A DNA stretch of 64,000 bases from the NCBI GenBank assembly GCA_026686845.1, contig JAIVEN010000012.1, positions 4,776,501-4,840,500 of the forward strand, written 5' to 3'. Made by a program: the position numbers and the translations under genes. Positions 34,599-47,136 of this stretch are shown piece by piece (position 1 is the first letter of the stretch; every line of letters starts with the position of its first letter). The DNA comes from Adenanthera pavonina (lineage: Eukaryota; Streptophyta; Magnoliopsida; Fabales; Fabaceae). The notes beneath the pieces were generated by a model. The model was not told the DNA's origin, did not search any database, and saw nothing but the letters and a program-made list of their open reading frames with translations.

Positions 34599-35650
34599 TA
34601 TTAATTAATAAGAAAAAACTCAATTCTCTCTTATATTTTGAAAAAAAAAAAAGAAAAAAAGAAATGTGTCACGTATTCATTCTTGACCGGAACGGAGGGA
34701 GTATTTGGTTTCCTAAATAAACCAAAACAGTTGTAGTCATTCTACTTGACTTCTTGAAGAAGCCACCTTAATTACTTACTTGAGAAGCCAATAGCTTGGC
34801 TTCCCCAAGAAGAGGCCTGACTTGACTTTTTAGGAAGCCAATAGAATTGGCTTCTCCATAAAAAAAAAAAAATGCCGACAGACTACTTCTCCTGGAAGTT
34901 ATGTTCGCTTTTCTTAGAAACCAATGGTTTCAGCTTATTTTGGAATTTGGTTTTATGTTTCAAAAACTAATAACTTACGAGTTTGAGCTAATCCTCCTAG
35001 AAATAAGCTTTTTTCAATTAGGATGTATTGGAATTATTCACACCAACAAAACAAAACACATTTTTTAAGTTCTTTTTCTTTTGGATGAAATAAAATAAAG
35101 TGATATGGCTAAAAGGCATGGCCACTAGTTTGGAAAATTTTTGTTAGGAATGAGTGTCATGGATAACTTTTTAAGTTATTTTTAATCATTATAAATTTAT
35201 TTTTTTTTATTCCTCCAAATGAAAGGTCAAAGATAAAATGGCTTAAAGTTAATTTCACAATAACAAAATTATTCTCAATTCTATAAAAATACCTATTGCG
35301 CATCAAGCTCTTATCTCATTCTCACAGTCTTGCTTCTCTCTCCAATAATTTTTTTGGACCAACACTAAATTGGAAATTTTTCAACCCAAGTTGATTCTTC
35401 TCTTAATTAACATTGTTCATCAATTTGATTGATAACTGAGTTTGATAGGCAATCTAATTATCTGCTATCCAATAACAAACACTTTAAACAATTATTAATT
35501 ATATTTAAAATATGAATTTGTTCACATTCTTCCATCTCAATTAACTAATAAGGGTAATAAAGGAAAGAAAAGGTTACAAAACACTCCATTTCATTTAATT
35601 TATAGTAATTTGTAAATATAAGTCAAAAGAGATCATTTATTTACTTCATA

Positions 35651-35914
35651 CTTCCTCTGATCCTTAATATAAGACATTTTTAACCGAATTACGTGGATTA
35701 AGAATTATAATTAAAACTAATTAACTACCTCGATTTCTCCAAAAATTCTAACATTTTTTCAAAATTACCCTTATTTAATTTCTTTCTCTTCCTTTTTGGA
35801 TACATTAAATAGGGGCATTTTTTGAAAATGTATAATAAATACTACCTCATATATTGTAAATGATCTTATATTTAGGATCAGGATAAATGATCCTATATAT
35901 AGGACCCGAGGGAG
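35651..35914. mobile_element. Stowaway MITE 4, same subfamily as 34344
   Basis: It starts CTTCCTCTGATCCTTAATAT and ends AGGACCCGAGGGAG, flanked by TA; 264 bp. The interior is alignable with the element at 34344 along its whole length. Confidence 0.85.
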
Positions 35915-36604
35915 TACAATTTTCAAACAATAAAATGTTTAATTCTATTATACTTTATTTCATTTTATTCCATCACACTTAATTCAAACAAATTAGATTA
36001 TATAAAATATATTCCGTACTTTTTTTTTGGTTTTAAATTGTACATTTAATCTAAACTAATCATATTTTATATTTTTTATCGCAACATAAATTCCAATATC
36101 TTATATATCTTTTTTTTTCATATTTTAAGAGTGTTTCTTATATTTCTTTCATTTCATTTTTTGACCTGATTTATCATTTTAATAATTTAATTGAAGCGAA
36201 TCATATCTTATTTTTTTTCATTTTATTGAAATTGCGTCCTTAACTATATATATAAATATTATAATTAATCCTATTTTCTTTTATTACTATAAATGCTTTT
36301 TTTTTTTGCCAAACATAACTACTAACTAGATTTTTTCCGAGGATGAGTGGGGCATTTCGTTTAGTTATAAAAAATATTAAATTTAAAAAGAATTTTATCA
36401 CTAACTTTTTCATTAAAAAAATCTGATCTGAAATGATATTAATTAAAATTAAGATGGATTTGGAAAACAAAATCAAAGCCAATTAATTAATAAAATGATA
36501 AAAATGAATTTAGATTTAAAAAAGATTGAATTTGATAAAAAAAAAAAGAAAGAGCACCGGACCCACATGAAAAAAAAATAAAAAAAAGATGGATCAGATA
36601 AAAG

Positions 36605-36780
36605 AGAAAAATGCTATTATCATAACAACAATATTAGTTTTATCCCATTAAATAAGACTAATTACATAAATCATATAATATCAATGAGTTCTATCAAGTA
36701 CAATCTTTTTAGATAAATTATTTATCAAAAAATTATTATTAATTTTTCTTATTGACCCATCTTGTTCTCTTTTTTGTATT
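36605..36780 (-). pseudogene. RTE-type LINE tail, inverted and degraded
   Basis: The plus strand begins with ATAACAACAATATTAG, the complement of a TTG-type tail. The reverse complement then reads through TTTGATAAATAATTTATCT, matching the 14788 and 32452 copies. Coding frames are lost. Confidence 0.6.
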
Positions 36781-36930
36781 CACTCAAACCACCTTAAATA
36801 ATTTTTTATTATTTTTTCTCAATAATTGCTATTTCAATTTTTTCTTATATACAATTATTTTTTATCATATCTATTTTTATCTTAGGGGTTTGATGAAATA
36901 AGAGAGAATAGGTAAAACAGAGAAAGACTA

Positions 36931-37107
36931 GTTCCCGTTTTGTTTATTTTTTTTAAAAAATCGTTTAGAATAATCACAGTTTATAAAAATGAAGTTTAAA
37001 TAAAAGTAAAAGTAGAGAAATTTATTATAAATTTATTTAGATAATTTTAGAAAAAATAATAATTAAAAATTACAATTTAATTTATCAAAAGATAAATCAA
37101 ATAGACT
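36931..37107. mobile_element. Probable Tourist-like MITE
   Basis: The left end GTTCCCGTTTTGTTTATT and the reverse-complemented right end AGTCTATTTGATTTATC are similar. CTA flanks both sides (36928-36930, 37108-37110). It resembles the element at 60687 in internal segments such as TAGAATAATCACAGTTTATA against its complement there. Confidence 0.5.
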
Positions 37108-37279
37108 CTAGCTGGATTAAAAAAATGGCACCCATCTAAATAAAATAAAGAAAAAAAGAAAAGAAACGCGTGCCGCCCGAGGAGGAAACCGTAATGTTGG
37201 GTTAATGTAGTGGGCTCCACCCTTCTTTTAATTAACTGTATTGATATATTGATAGTTTAAAGAAAATTATTAGTTGTGT

Positions 37280-37680
37280 TCCAAAAAAGGAAAAATTTGA
37301 ATGGCTAGAGGGAGTGGGAGAGAATCTTCCAGGACAAGGTACCAAGGTAAGGTACAAGTAACGTGATTTGAATTTCCAAACGGGAGAGTTGAGACTTGAG
37401 AGAGCGAGATTGGGAGAAAGGGCGAGAGAAGAGAGCAGAGGCGAAGCGAGCAGCATTCGGTTAACAGAGACCTTCGAATGGTAATTTTTATTTTGAGAAT
37501 CCTTTTGTTCAATCAAATATTTGGTATCTCGGGCTTGATCATTGACGATTGGTCTCTTCTTTCATTTCGAAGAAGGTATTCCACCCTAATCATATATTTG
37601 TTTGGCTTGGATGTTACTGTTCCTTGTGATTTCTGTTATTGTGATCTGAGCTGAATATGGGAGTGCTTCTCCATGGTGCA
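37280..37680 (+). promoter_or_regulatory. Possible promoter/leader exon of the zinc-finger gene
   Basis: A less AT-rich, purine-rich stretch (GAGAAAGGGCGAGAGAAGAG to ACCTTCGAATG) ends at a good donor (GTAATTTTTA, 37480). No coding frame of merit continues. It may be the first non-coding exon of the gene starting at 41745, 4 kb away, or of an unrelated transcript; the sequence does not decide. Confidence 0.3.
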
Positions 37681-37894
37681 TTACAGCGATTGTGAGTTTT
37701 TATCATCTTTTTATTATTTGTTGATTTGTTGATCTAATCTTGCTTCGTTCTTTGCTTGCTGGAGGTTGTAATGGTTCATATTGTATTATTGTGGTCTGGG
37801 TTTTGATTAAGCACACAAACAGTAGCAAAAAAAATATTTGTAAATATTTTATTATTTTATCTTTACTTTTTAGAGTTTAAAGTTTACTGTTTGA

Positions 37895-37996
37895 GATCAA
37901 GTGTCTATTTCTCAATTTGTGCGTGTCATCCTTACACAGGAACCATGCTAATTTTCTTGGTATCGTTCCAATTTTATCAGATGTCTCCGAAGGGAC
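37895..37996 (-). pseudogene. U6 spliceosomal RNA, probably a pseudogene
   Basis: Read on the minus strand from 37996, the segment matches plant U6 over its full 102 bases: GTCCCTTCGG, then GATAAAATTGGAACGATAC, ATTAGCATGG, AAGGATGACACGCACAAAT and GAGAAAT. Differences are mostly C-to-T or G-to-A, as methylated CpG decay gives, but the invariant ACAGAGA box reads ACCAAGA, which would spoil 5' splice-site pairing. No T-run terminator follows, and no upstream sequence element of the usual RTCCCACATCG type is visible, though TTATATGG stands about 30 bases upstream. I infer a non-functional copy. Confidence 0.85.
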
Positions 37997-37999
37997 GAT

Positions 38000-40900
38000 T
38001 AGTGTCTCTTTGGATCCATATAAGTGTTGACTGGTAAGGGTGTTTTCCCTATTGCCCGTCAAGTAGTTTTATAATTTTCATGAAAGGAAATAAATAAGGT
38101 TCAATTACCTTTATTTTGCTCTTTTTGAAAAAGGTAAAAAGTGATTCTCAGAAGTCTATGATTCTTGACAGCGTCTTTAAACAAAAAATATTAAAAAATT
38201 TTTTTTTTAATAAATTTAAAAGATGAAAAAAAAAAGGATCAATTCCATCTCTTTTGAAATTAGCTTTTTGATGACTTTGTAAAATTAAAAAAAGAAATCC
38301 AAAAACTACTTCTCTAAGTTATCTTTTGAAATGGAAAAAAAAAATGGAAACAGAGAAATGATTTGTTTTGATGATTTTTCAGAGCGTTTATCCTTTCTTC
38401 CTTTTTATATAAAAATAATAAAAAATAAAAAGATCTAAAAAAATCATAGTTTTCAAATGTTGTTTTGAAGTAATTCTCTTTTCTTAAAAAAATCGCTATT
38501 CTTTAAAAAAGTAATTCTCTTTTCTTAAACATTAAAAATTCTCTATTTTAAAGTTTATTTTAAAAAAAATAAAAAACTATAAATTTCTGTCAAGAATTAT
38601 ATGTTTTTGGGTAAAAGCTTATTTTTAAGGAAAATCCCAAAAAAATTATAAGAAGAAAATGATAAGAGTGGGGATTGAAATTAATTTTAAATTAAAACAC
38701 ACCTACCAAGTTTAGAAATTGTTTTGTTTGTCAAAAGATAAGTTAACTTTTACTGTCTTTCTCTTTCAACAAAAATTTCCATGAAAAAACACTAACCCAG
38801 TGACATGCTTTTTTTTTTATCCCCTCAAATTACATGGACTTTGTTCCATCCTAGATACGTAGGCTCTAGAGAGAGAGAGAGAGTTGAGTTTTGTGTTTGA
38901 TTGAACACATTCTGTGTAGACGCTGGCCCTGCCTATGTTTCTGCTGATCTGTAGGATAACCCACACCTTCATTAGTTTCTTCAAAGTGTTGTCTTTGTTC
39001 TTCTATTTTTACCGTAAGAATATTTACTCTCCACAGGTCAATCATAGTTAAATCTAGTAGTAGTGACCTTGAATAACATAGTTTTCATGCTTAGACTAAT
39101 TGTTAATTTGATTACCAAGTAACTGTATCACATATTAGACCAGTGAAAAAGGGTGGAAATAACTGTAGTGGTTATCAAACTTGTATGACATTGGGATAGC
39201 TCTTAGGAAGCTGGGCAATCTGCAGCTAAGTTATCATCTGTCTAATTAAGTTTCCAATTTATTACACATGGCAGATAGAATTCATTTGCATTGGTTGATA
39301 TTATTCTTGTAAAATCAAATTTGGGATAGTTTCTTAGTCATTCTCTAGAATTATGACCCCATTTGGAAACTTTTTTATTTAGAGAACCAATTGTGGAAAC
39401 TTTTTCAGCTGCTTATTTCTTCACTTCTAAATTCAGAGTAGTATTTATTGTTTGTGGTTGCAGTGATGAAAAAGGTTGAGCACTAATGCTACTAGATTGA
39501 TCTTGAAAAGGTAATGAATGGATTTAGGATGCTGCTCTTGGAAGATCTTATAAAATTGGATCAATGCAGAGAATCGATTATTTAAAGATCAGAATCGGTT
39601 AAATGACAAATTTTCCTTGAATCTCTTGACAAGGCACAAATACAAATTTAAATGCCAAAAAAGATTATTTATTTTTGTGGAATTAATTGATTGAGCTACC
39701 AAGTTAAAACAGGGGCACTTTTGGTCCTACTCTCTTCCATCTATTTGGTGTTTTCCTTTCACTTCTTTGAGGAGCAATGAATTCTTAGTCCATTTATTTG
39801 TTTAATATGCATCTGCAACATTTTTCAATATGGGATGATTTGTTCAGGAGCATTGGCGTTATTGTTTAATTGTTTTAAATGTGGCAGATCTCCATTCTTA
39901 TTCTATTGTTTACTTCAGGGAAAGACACCAGAGATGGAAATTCTCTCATTCATATTCTTGTTTTTATTTTCATCTAAAATACAATTGATTTGTTCATGAT
40001 ACAGAGCTATCTTTTTTTTTTTAATCTATATCATGTTTGATGAAATAATTTGTGAATAGTTTTGGGTTTTCTTCCATTTTTTTCCTGTTTTTCCCATATC
40101 TGTTGTTAGCTGCTTGACCTCCTTCAGCTTGGTATACGCTTTTCTCTTCAAGCATGCAGGATTTCTACGATAGAACTTTTAATTTTGCTTTATTGTGCAA
40201 TGAAGTAGTGTCTAGTATATTGTCTTCTACACCCTATCTCACATTCTGCAGTATCTTTAGATAATACGATTAGATGACTACATTTGCTACACTGTTGTGT
40301 GATAACAAGGTGTTCTGTCATAAAAGGGTGTGATCTGATGACACCCTACATAAGGATAGAGCTTGTTTAATCTTTTATATATTGCCTACTGTACCCTTTT
40401 CTATTTAGGCTGTACTCTAATTTCACTTAAATGTCCTGTGCTTTTATCCATGTTTCTGTCTTTGATGTGTTAGGATGGGGGTCGGTTCTCTCCTGGGCAA
40501 GGATGATCCTGCACAAGGAGAAACAGCACAAGGTATACCTTGCATTGTAATGAGTGCACAGGATTATCTTTACCTAGGAGAGAACCCGAGCCCGTTAGGA
40601 TGCTTATCTTAGGAGAGGGATATTTTTGGAATATTAGAATAGTAGGAGAGAGAATGAGTGCTTTTGCGTTGTGTGTGTGTGTGAGAACTCGTTGTAAATA
40701 GTGTTGGAACTTCGTGTAATCATATCCTACATTATTTTGCCCTTCTTTCTTGATAACAATAGCATTAAACTATATTATATAGAAGAACTAGCCAAAAGTA
40801 CTTAACATTCTTAATTTTTTATTTTGTATATCACGTTGGCAATCAATCAATGTCAAACAATCTTACCAAAGCCATAGGAGCCTCATTGTTCTAAGCCATG

Positions 40901-41744
40901 AACAGTGTGACTCCCTTCCTGGGCTGCATGCTGTGATAATTTTGAATTTCTCCGGCAACTATTACAGAAGGCCCACTTGTAATTTGTATTTAATATTTGA
41001 CAACAAATCCAATCTTTTTATAGAAAATGACTGTAATTTTAGAATTTAAAAATTTAAAGATATTGTTATCCTAACGTTAACATTAAAATGAGGTGAATAT
41101 GCAAATTGGAGTAGAAATTTGGGTTGACTTGGGTGGGGTTGGGGTTACTGAAAAGTGTTGATTACTGGAGAAACAGTGGGAAAAGTGAAGGCTGTTGCAG
41201 GCATGTATCAAAGAAAAGCCGAGATGGCCAGGCATTCTGATGCGTTCATTGCCTTATCAGTTCGTAGATATTTATTACAATTAATCGAAAGTTTTTTAAA
41301 CATAGTACACTGCTTTTAAGTTATATCTTTGGAAAAATAAAAAAGGAAGAAATAGGGTTTATACATTTTTGTCTGAGAAGCGACAAAAACTTGATTCTAC
41401 CACGAAGTTGACCCATATTTATTTCTTCATCTACTAATAGTCATATCAACTAGAACGGGATGTTTTCAAGGTGATTTACTGTATATATATATATTTTTTA
41501 ATTTTTGGCCATAGGTGAGAGGCTACCTGAATTAAAGAAAAATAGATAAATGCTTCCTCTGACGTGACTATTTTTTTATTTAATTGCATGAAAGGTGTTG
41601 ATTTAATGTTCTCCCTCCGGTGATGTTCTTGCCTCAAAATTGGAGAATCAAAAGGTGATCGTGGTTTCAACAGTAATAGAACGCAGTTCACAAAACTTTT
41701 GCTCTAGCTGCTGCCTGATTCTTGCACTTCTACGTGTCTCCAAC
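38000..41744. other. AT-rich region upstream of the zinc-finger gene
   Basis: It may be promoter, leader and intron of the zinc-finger gene. It holds a (GA)n run (38868-38883), an inverted repeat at 40476-40592 and a (TG)n run near 40668-40681. No coding exon is recognised. Confidence 0.4.
40476..40592. repeat. Inverted repeat able to form a long hairpin
   Basis: The left arm GGGTCGGTTCTCTCCTGGGC, continuing through AAGGATGATCCTG, pairs with the right arm AGGATTATCTTTACC, AGGAGAGAACCCGAGCCC with a few mismatches over about 37 bp. The loop is about 45 bases. It lies next to sequence that could be a decayed LTR (40590-40790). Confidence 0.65.
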
Positions 41745-44700
41745 ATGCGCCATCAGCTTCATTCTTCCATCTCTTTTTCTGAAACATTCCTCTTATCTTT
41801 ACCTCAACCATTGCATACCTCTTTGCTATCTGACATCCCTACTGCCTACTCAGGCCTAACAAAAGGTTCACTGGACTCAGCTGCAAATGTTCAGAATTTT
41901 ATTGTCAATCAAGTTCGCCCCATAAAATATGGACCTGTGAGTTTAAATCATCCCATTGTTTGGTTTTGGAAGATTTTAATTCTGAAAGGGAGTTTTGAAT
42001 TGTGAAATAGTGGTAAATTTGTTGGTTTTTCATATGAAAAGCTTACCATCCCTAGTGTTATTAAATCAAAATCAGGAATTCTAGTATTCCAGTGACACAG
42101 TTGAATTTTCATGTTTTCAATTTTTCTCTAAAATAAAATTAATGGTAGAGCTAGAATATATGTGGGCCAATTGGTCTCTAGTGTTTAGGTGAATGTATCC
42201 TTTTCTTTATTGAAATAGTGAGCGCTTTCTTATTCAAAGTGTTGTTTAATAATATAGTTCTTTTGATCTTTTGTTATGAAGGTTGTTGAAAGTTCTCAAG
42301 GGACTGCTGATATGCCAGCACCTTTTCGTTCTGCTTGGAATGACAGCTGGATTTGTCAAATTTTGCCTAATGAAATCCCAATGATGTTGCCTAACCTAAC
42401 CAAAATCAACAAACCAATGCGATGTGAGGTTTGCAGAATTGATTTTAATAGCAAGAGTGTGTTTGATGATCATATATCAGGCCAGGAACACAAGAATATG
42501 CAGTTTTACAATGGTCCCAGTAATACAGTGTTATCAGGGACCTCTAATGTGAATTCACTAATCCAAGCTAGTAACGTCCAAGGACAAGAGCTGTTTGTTG
42601 ATGCAGGCAAGGATTTAGAGTCTAGGAAAGAGAAGCTTTCGAATAGGGGTGAAGCAGAGCATATTGATCAGGTTAGTTGTGCATTGAATCAAATTTTCGT
42701 AAAGCATGAGTTTATGTGTTTCATGTGTTTTTTTCCCCTTCATTTGTTTAATTGTTTGTGTTGTTTATCTTAAATTATTTCTTTCCATTCTTCAGTTTTT
42801 TAAGAGCTTTAGGCACACTTTCTTGCATTAAACTTACCTCAACAGAATTGCCTAACGACACGTGAGGATGATTGGTTGTTTTATCACTGTGCAAACTCTT
42901 GATCATTGTCTCACTAGTGAGGAAGTTGTGGCACTGAATTTTTATGGCACACTTTTTTATAATGTCATGTTTTGTGCTAACAAAATTAGAATCCAGTATA
43001 CTCTTATCTACTAATCTGTGCTTGATCTTACTGCTTGGCTAAACCCCAAATATTTCTTTCACTTAAACCTTTTAAGCAAATTGAACATGACAACTCTTAT
43101 GCTTCTTTCCTTAACATGGATATGTCAATTAGGTGAAGGTCTATCCATGTGTTAATGTCTACGTCTATGCAGCCTTGCTCAGTTTCTCTGATATGGCTTG
43201 CTCAATTAATTGTTTTTTTTAATACTGTATTGTATTTCATTTTGGTTAATGGCATCTTTTGTTGACTTTCTTGTTGAAATGCTACAAGGAACATGGTGGC
43301 AGGGAATCACTAGAGGATTTTTAAATTGATTAAGCATTGTTGGTTACTCTGTAGGTTTGCTTGACATCTAGCAATGGGATTGGTTCAAAGAAAATCAAGG
43401 TTGCTCAATCTGCAAGGTGTGAAATTTGCATGATCGTTTGTAATACTAAGGATTCGTATGTGTCGCACTTGTCTGGGAAGAAACACCAGAGGAAACTGAA
43501 GAAACTATTAAAATCAAAAAGTGATATTGCCAGTGTTGGTGCTGATGCTAATGCAAGTGTAGCTGGTGCAACTGCGGTGATTATAACAGAAAATTGTATG
43601 CAACATGCAACAAATCAAGTAATTGAGCCACGGGAAAAGCAGGACACTAGTAAACAAGAAGGGATCAATTCTCATAAACCAAAAAATGCAGTCATGCTAG
43701 AAGCTCCAAAAAAGGACATTGAAACAAACAAACGGAAGTGTGAACTTGAAGGTGGGGCTGCAACAAATCCAGCAATTGAGTCACAGGAAAAGCAGGACAC
43801 TAGTAAACAAGAAGCGATCAATTCTCATAAACCAGAAAATGCAGTCATGTTAGAAGCTCCGAAAGAGGTCATCGAAACAAAGAAACGGAAGTGTGAAATT
43901 GAAAGTGGGGCTGCGACAACCTCTTCCAAATTATGGAATCTATCCAACGTCAACAGTGACACAGTCTTGAATTTGCCCGATCATCCTACTCGGTGTGAAA
44001 TTTGCTTGATCAAATGTAATAGTAAGCATGCGTATAACACACATTTATCAGGGAAGAAACATCTGAGGAACGTGGAGAAACTATCAAAAACAAAAAAAGA
44101 TGGGGCTGATGCCAGTGTAGTTGGTACTACTGCAGCCACAGTAACGGCAAATGAGATGCAACTGGCAATGAATCCAGCAATTGTGTCACAGGAAAAGCTG
44201 CACACTAGTAAACAAGAAGGGATCAATTCACATCAACCAGAAAATGCAGTCATGTTAGAAGCTCCAAAAAGCGACAATGAAACAAAGAAACGAAAGTGTG
44301 AACTTGAAGGTGGGTCAGCAACAACCTCTTCCAAATCATGCAATGTATCCAATGTCAACAGCAAGACAGTCTTTAATTTGCCTAATCATCCTACTTGGTG
44401 TGAAATTTGCTCTATTGATTATAATAGTAAGTATGCATGTATCACCCATGTATCAGGGAAGAAACACCTGAGGAACCGGCAAAGACTATCAAAATCAAAA
44501 AATGATGGGGATGGTGCTACTGTAGTTGGTACCCCTGCAGCCATTGTAGTGGCAAATGGTATGCAATTGGTGAATCCAGCAATTGAGTCACAGGATAAGC
44601 CAGACACTAGTCAACAAAAGGGGATCAGTCCACATCACCCAGAAAATGTAGTCATGCTAGAAGCTCCAATAAAGGACGTTGAAACAAAGAAACGGAAGTG

Positions 44701-45649
44701 TGAACTTGAAGGTGGGGCTGCAACAACCTTTTCCAAGTTAAGCTACCTATCCAATGTCGCCAGAGAGACAGTCTTCAATTTGCCTGGTCATCCTGCTTGG
44801 TGTGAAATTTGCTCGATCAAATGTGACAGTAAGCTTGCATATATCACACATTTCTCAGGGAAGAAACACCTGAGGAGGCTGGAGAAACTATCAAAAGCAA
44901 AAGATGATGGGGCTGATGCTAGTGTAGTTGGTGCCACTGCAGTCATTGTAACGGTAAATGATACGCAACAGGCTTCGAATCCAGCAATTAAGCCACAGGA
45001 AAACCCAGACACTAGTCAACAAGAAGGGATTAATTCACATAAGCCAGAAAATTTAGTCTTGTCAGAAGCTCCAAAGAAGGACGTTGAAACAAAGAAACGG
45101 AAGCATGAACTTGAAGGTGGGCCTGCAAAAATCTCTTCTTACAATCGTTTCAACATCAACAGCAAGAAAGTCCTTAATTTGCCTGATGGCCCTACTTTGT
45201 GTGAAATTTGCTTGATCAGTTGTAATAGTAAGCATGCATGTATCACTCACTTGTCTGGGAAGAAACACCTGAGAAACATGGAGAAACTATCAGCAGCAAA
45301 AAATGATGGGGCTGTTGCTAGTGCAGCGGGTGTCGTTGCAGCCATTAAAACGGCGAATGATATGCAAAAGGTGACAAATCTAGCAATTGAGCCTCCAGAA
45401 GACCTGAACACTTGTCAACAAGAAGGGATTAATTCCCATAAACCGGAATATGTGGCCATGTTGGAGGCTCCAGAGAAGGATATTGGGACAGAGAAACGTA
45501 AGCATGAACTTGGTGGATCTGCAACTACTTTTTTCAAAGAGTGCAGTCTGTGCAGCGTTCTATGCAACAGCGAGACGGTCTATAATTCTCACCTTGAGGG
45601 GAAGAAACATGCTGCTATGGTGAAGAAGCAGGCTACTGGGGGGTTTTGA
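41745..45649 (+). CDS. Protein with seven U1/matrin-type C2H2 zinc fingers, 958 aa, three exons
   Basis: Exons are 41745-41936, 42282-42671 and 43355-45649, all phase 0 with GT-AG introns (donors GTGAGT and GTTAGT, acceptors TATGAAG and CTCTGTAG). Fingers of the form CEIC...NSK...HLSGKKH begin at about residues 112, 216, 408, 543, 677, 810 and 924; each keeps CxxC and HxxxxxH. This spacing is that of U1/matrin-type fingers, which in known proteins bind double-stranded RNA or RNA-protein complexes; RNA binding here is inference. Exon 3 is built of in-frame repeats: finger, acidic/Ala-rich linker, LEAP block, then a basic ETKKRKCELEGG segment that may act as a nuclear signal. The first ATG of the frame is taken as start; a further 5' coding exon is possible. 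The exact orthologue is not recognised. Confidence 0.85.
43355..45540 (+). repeat. In-frame coding tandem repeats of about 400 bp
   Basis: The TGTGAAATTTGC finger start recurs at 43418, 43994, 44399, 44801 and 45200, spaced 576, 405, 402 and 399 bp. The longer first interval is due to an extra 153-bp (51-residue) linker copy: NPAIESQEKQDTSKQE follows NQVIEPREKQDTSKQE after 153 bp. All spacings are multiples of three. Confidence 0.9.
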
Positions 45650-45773
45650 AATGAGAAAAATTGATATCTTAGGGACTTGAGAACTTATCAAGTGATATTA
45701 GCTGTGTTGTATATAAGTATTTGAAAACTAGGATGACATATTAGCTGAACAAGGTAACCGCTCAGTCTCTTCC

Positions 45774-45779
45774 AATAAA
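45774..45779 (+). terminator. Likely polyadenylation signal of the zinc-finger gene
   Basis: AATAAA lies 125 bases beyond the stop codon, followed by T-rich sequence. Confidence 0.5.
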
Positions 45780-45849
45780 AGGACTCATTTCTCCAAATTT
45801 TACTTTTACTCCCTTCGGTTTTCCTCCTATATGTAACCACACCAACAAC

Positions 45850-47130
45850 AGATAATGAATACCAATGCTAGCAATTAACAAAAACAAAAAACAAAAAACA
45901 AAAGAAAAAGTAGATTCAAATGTACTGAGTTAGCAAGGGCTAATCTCCCTTTAAATATGGAAGACGAAAAGTAGATTTTAATGATGATGATTGAATCTTT
46001 AATCACTTGCTTGAAGGACAAAAGTTCTTTCCAATAACAAGATGGGTCAACTTTGCGATTTCAAGCATATGAATGGATTAAAATAAAAGGGAAAAACAAA
46101 AAAAAAAGCATATGAATCGAGGCAGGAAAGCTAGAGGGTCTGCGAGTAAATTGATCCCTCTAAATCGCCGCGCATCACAAAATTTGCACCGTTCATCGTT
46201 TTAACGATGGTGAGAACGTATTGTTGTCAATGTCATTATCATATTTCAAATTTCATTTTGCTTCCTAATGTTCCAAAAATTTTCTTATGGAATTCTTCAT
46301 TGTTAGTTTTGTCGATGAATATAGAAATATTAATTATTTTGTTTTAGAGAAAATATAGTATGTCAATGGGAAAATAATATTAATGATTTTTCTTCTTGGG
46401 CTGTTCTTCATTGGCTCCATACACTAATATTAATTAATATATTATTATTTGAATTAGTTGAATTTTGAATTTAAAATTTAAATCAGTTATTGAAATTCTT
46501 TTCATATGAAAAGGTGAAAGCCTAATTTGAAAGATTTTTTTCGGCCAATGAGAAATTTCTTTTTATCCTCTTTAAATTAAAAATTTTCCCTCTTCCCCTC
46601 AACTAGAATTCTTACCCGTGCATTGTGTGGGGGGCCATTTTCTCTTTTTGAAATAGATCACTGTAAGTTTTTTTGTTTTCAAATATATAGTCATAATTAT
46701 AACTATAGTATATACTATTAATAGCTATGCATAAATGTCCAAGATTGTGAAAGTTGGATAAGTTTATGTTATTGTAATATATTAAGAAAATTACCGTATT
46801 CAATTTTGCCGGAAATTTAAGCCATGCCGGGAGCTGGGAGTGTCATCCATCCCTCCCATCTTCATTATCAAAAAATGAAATTCAACCTTCTTGGGGCACT
46901 TTCCTAAATCGCTTTTTTGTGATAGGTATATCATTACATAAAATTGGATTTTAAAGCATGTTAAAATATGGGAGTACTTCCTTTTTTTTTTTTCTTTTTA
47001 AAATATGGATGTATGCCCATTAGGAGAAATAAACAAAACAGAATAATGCCATGTGTGATTAATTATATAACCTAATAACAGTTACTAAATAACATTCTAA
47101 AATATATTGATTAAAGCCTATCATTTTGTT
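45850..47130. other. AT-rich spacer, nothing recognised
   Basis: A-rich runs, a short CATCGTTTTAACGATG hairpin near 46195-46210 and T-runs are visible. No gene or element is bounded. Confidence 0.4.
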
Positions 47131-47136
47131 TTTCAG

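Noticed and set aside
37232..37516. Two overlapping minus-strand frames of 80-94 codons
   Set aside because: Two frames are open over the same purine-rich stretch, Ser/Leu-rich and without motifs. They are more likely a by-product of composition in a leader region.
41640..41744. Upstream extension of the zinc-finger protein
   Set aside because: The frame is open but has no ATG before 41745, so extension would need an unseen upstream exon.
43981..45268. Several minus-strand frames inside the zinc-finger gene
   Set aside because: They recur at the repeat period and are shadows of the sense repeats.
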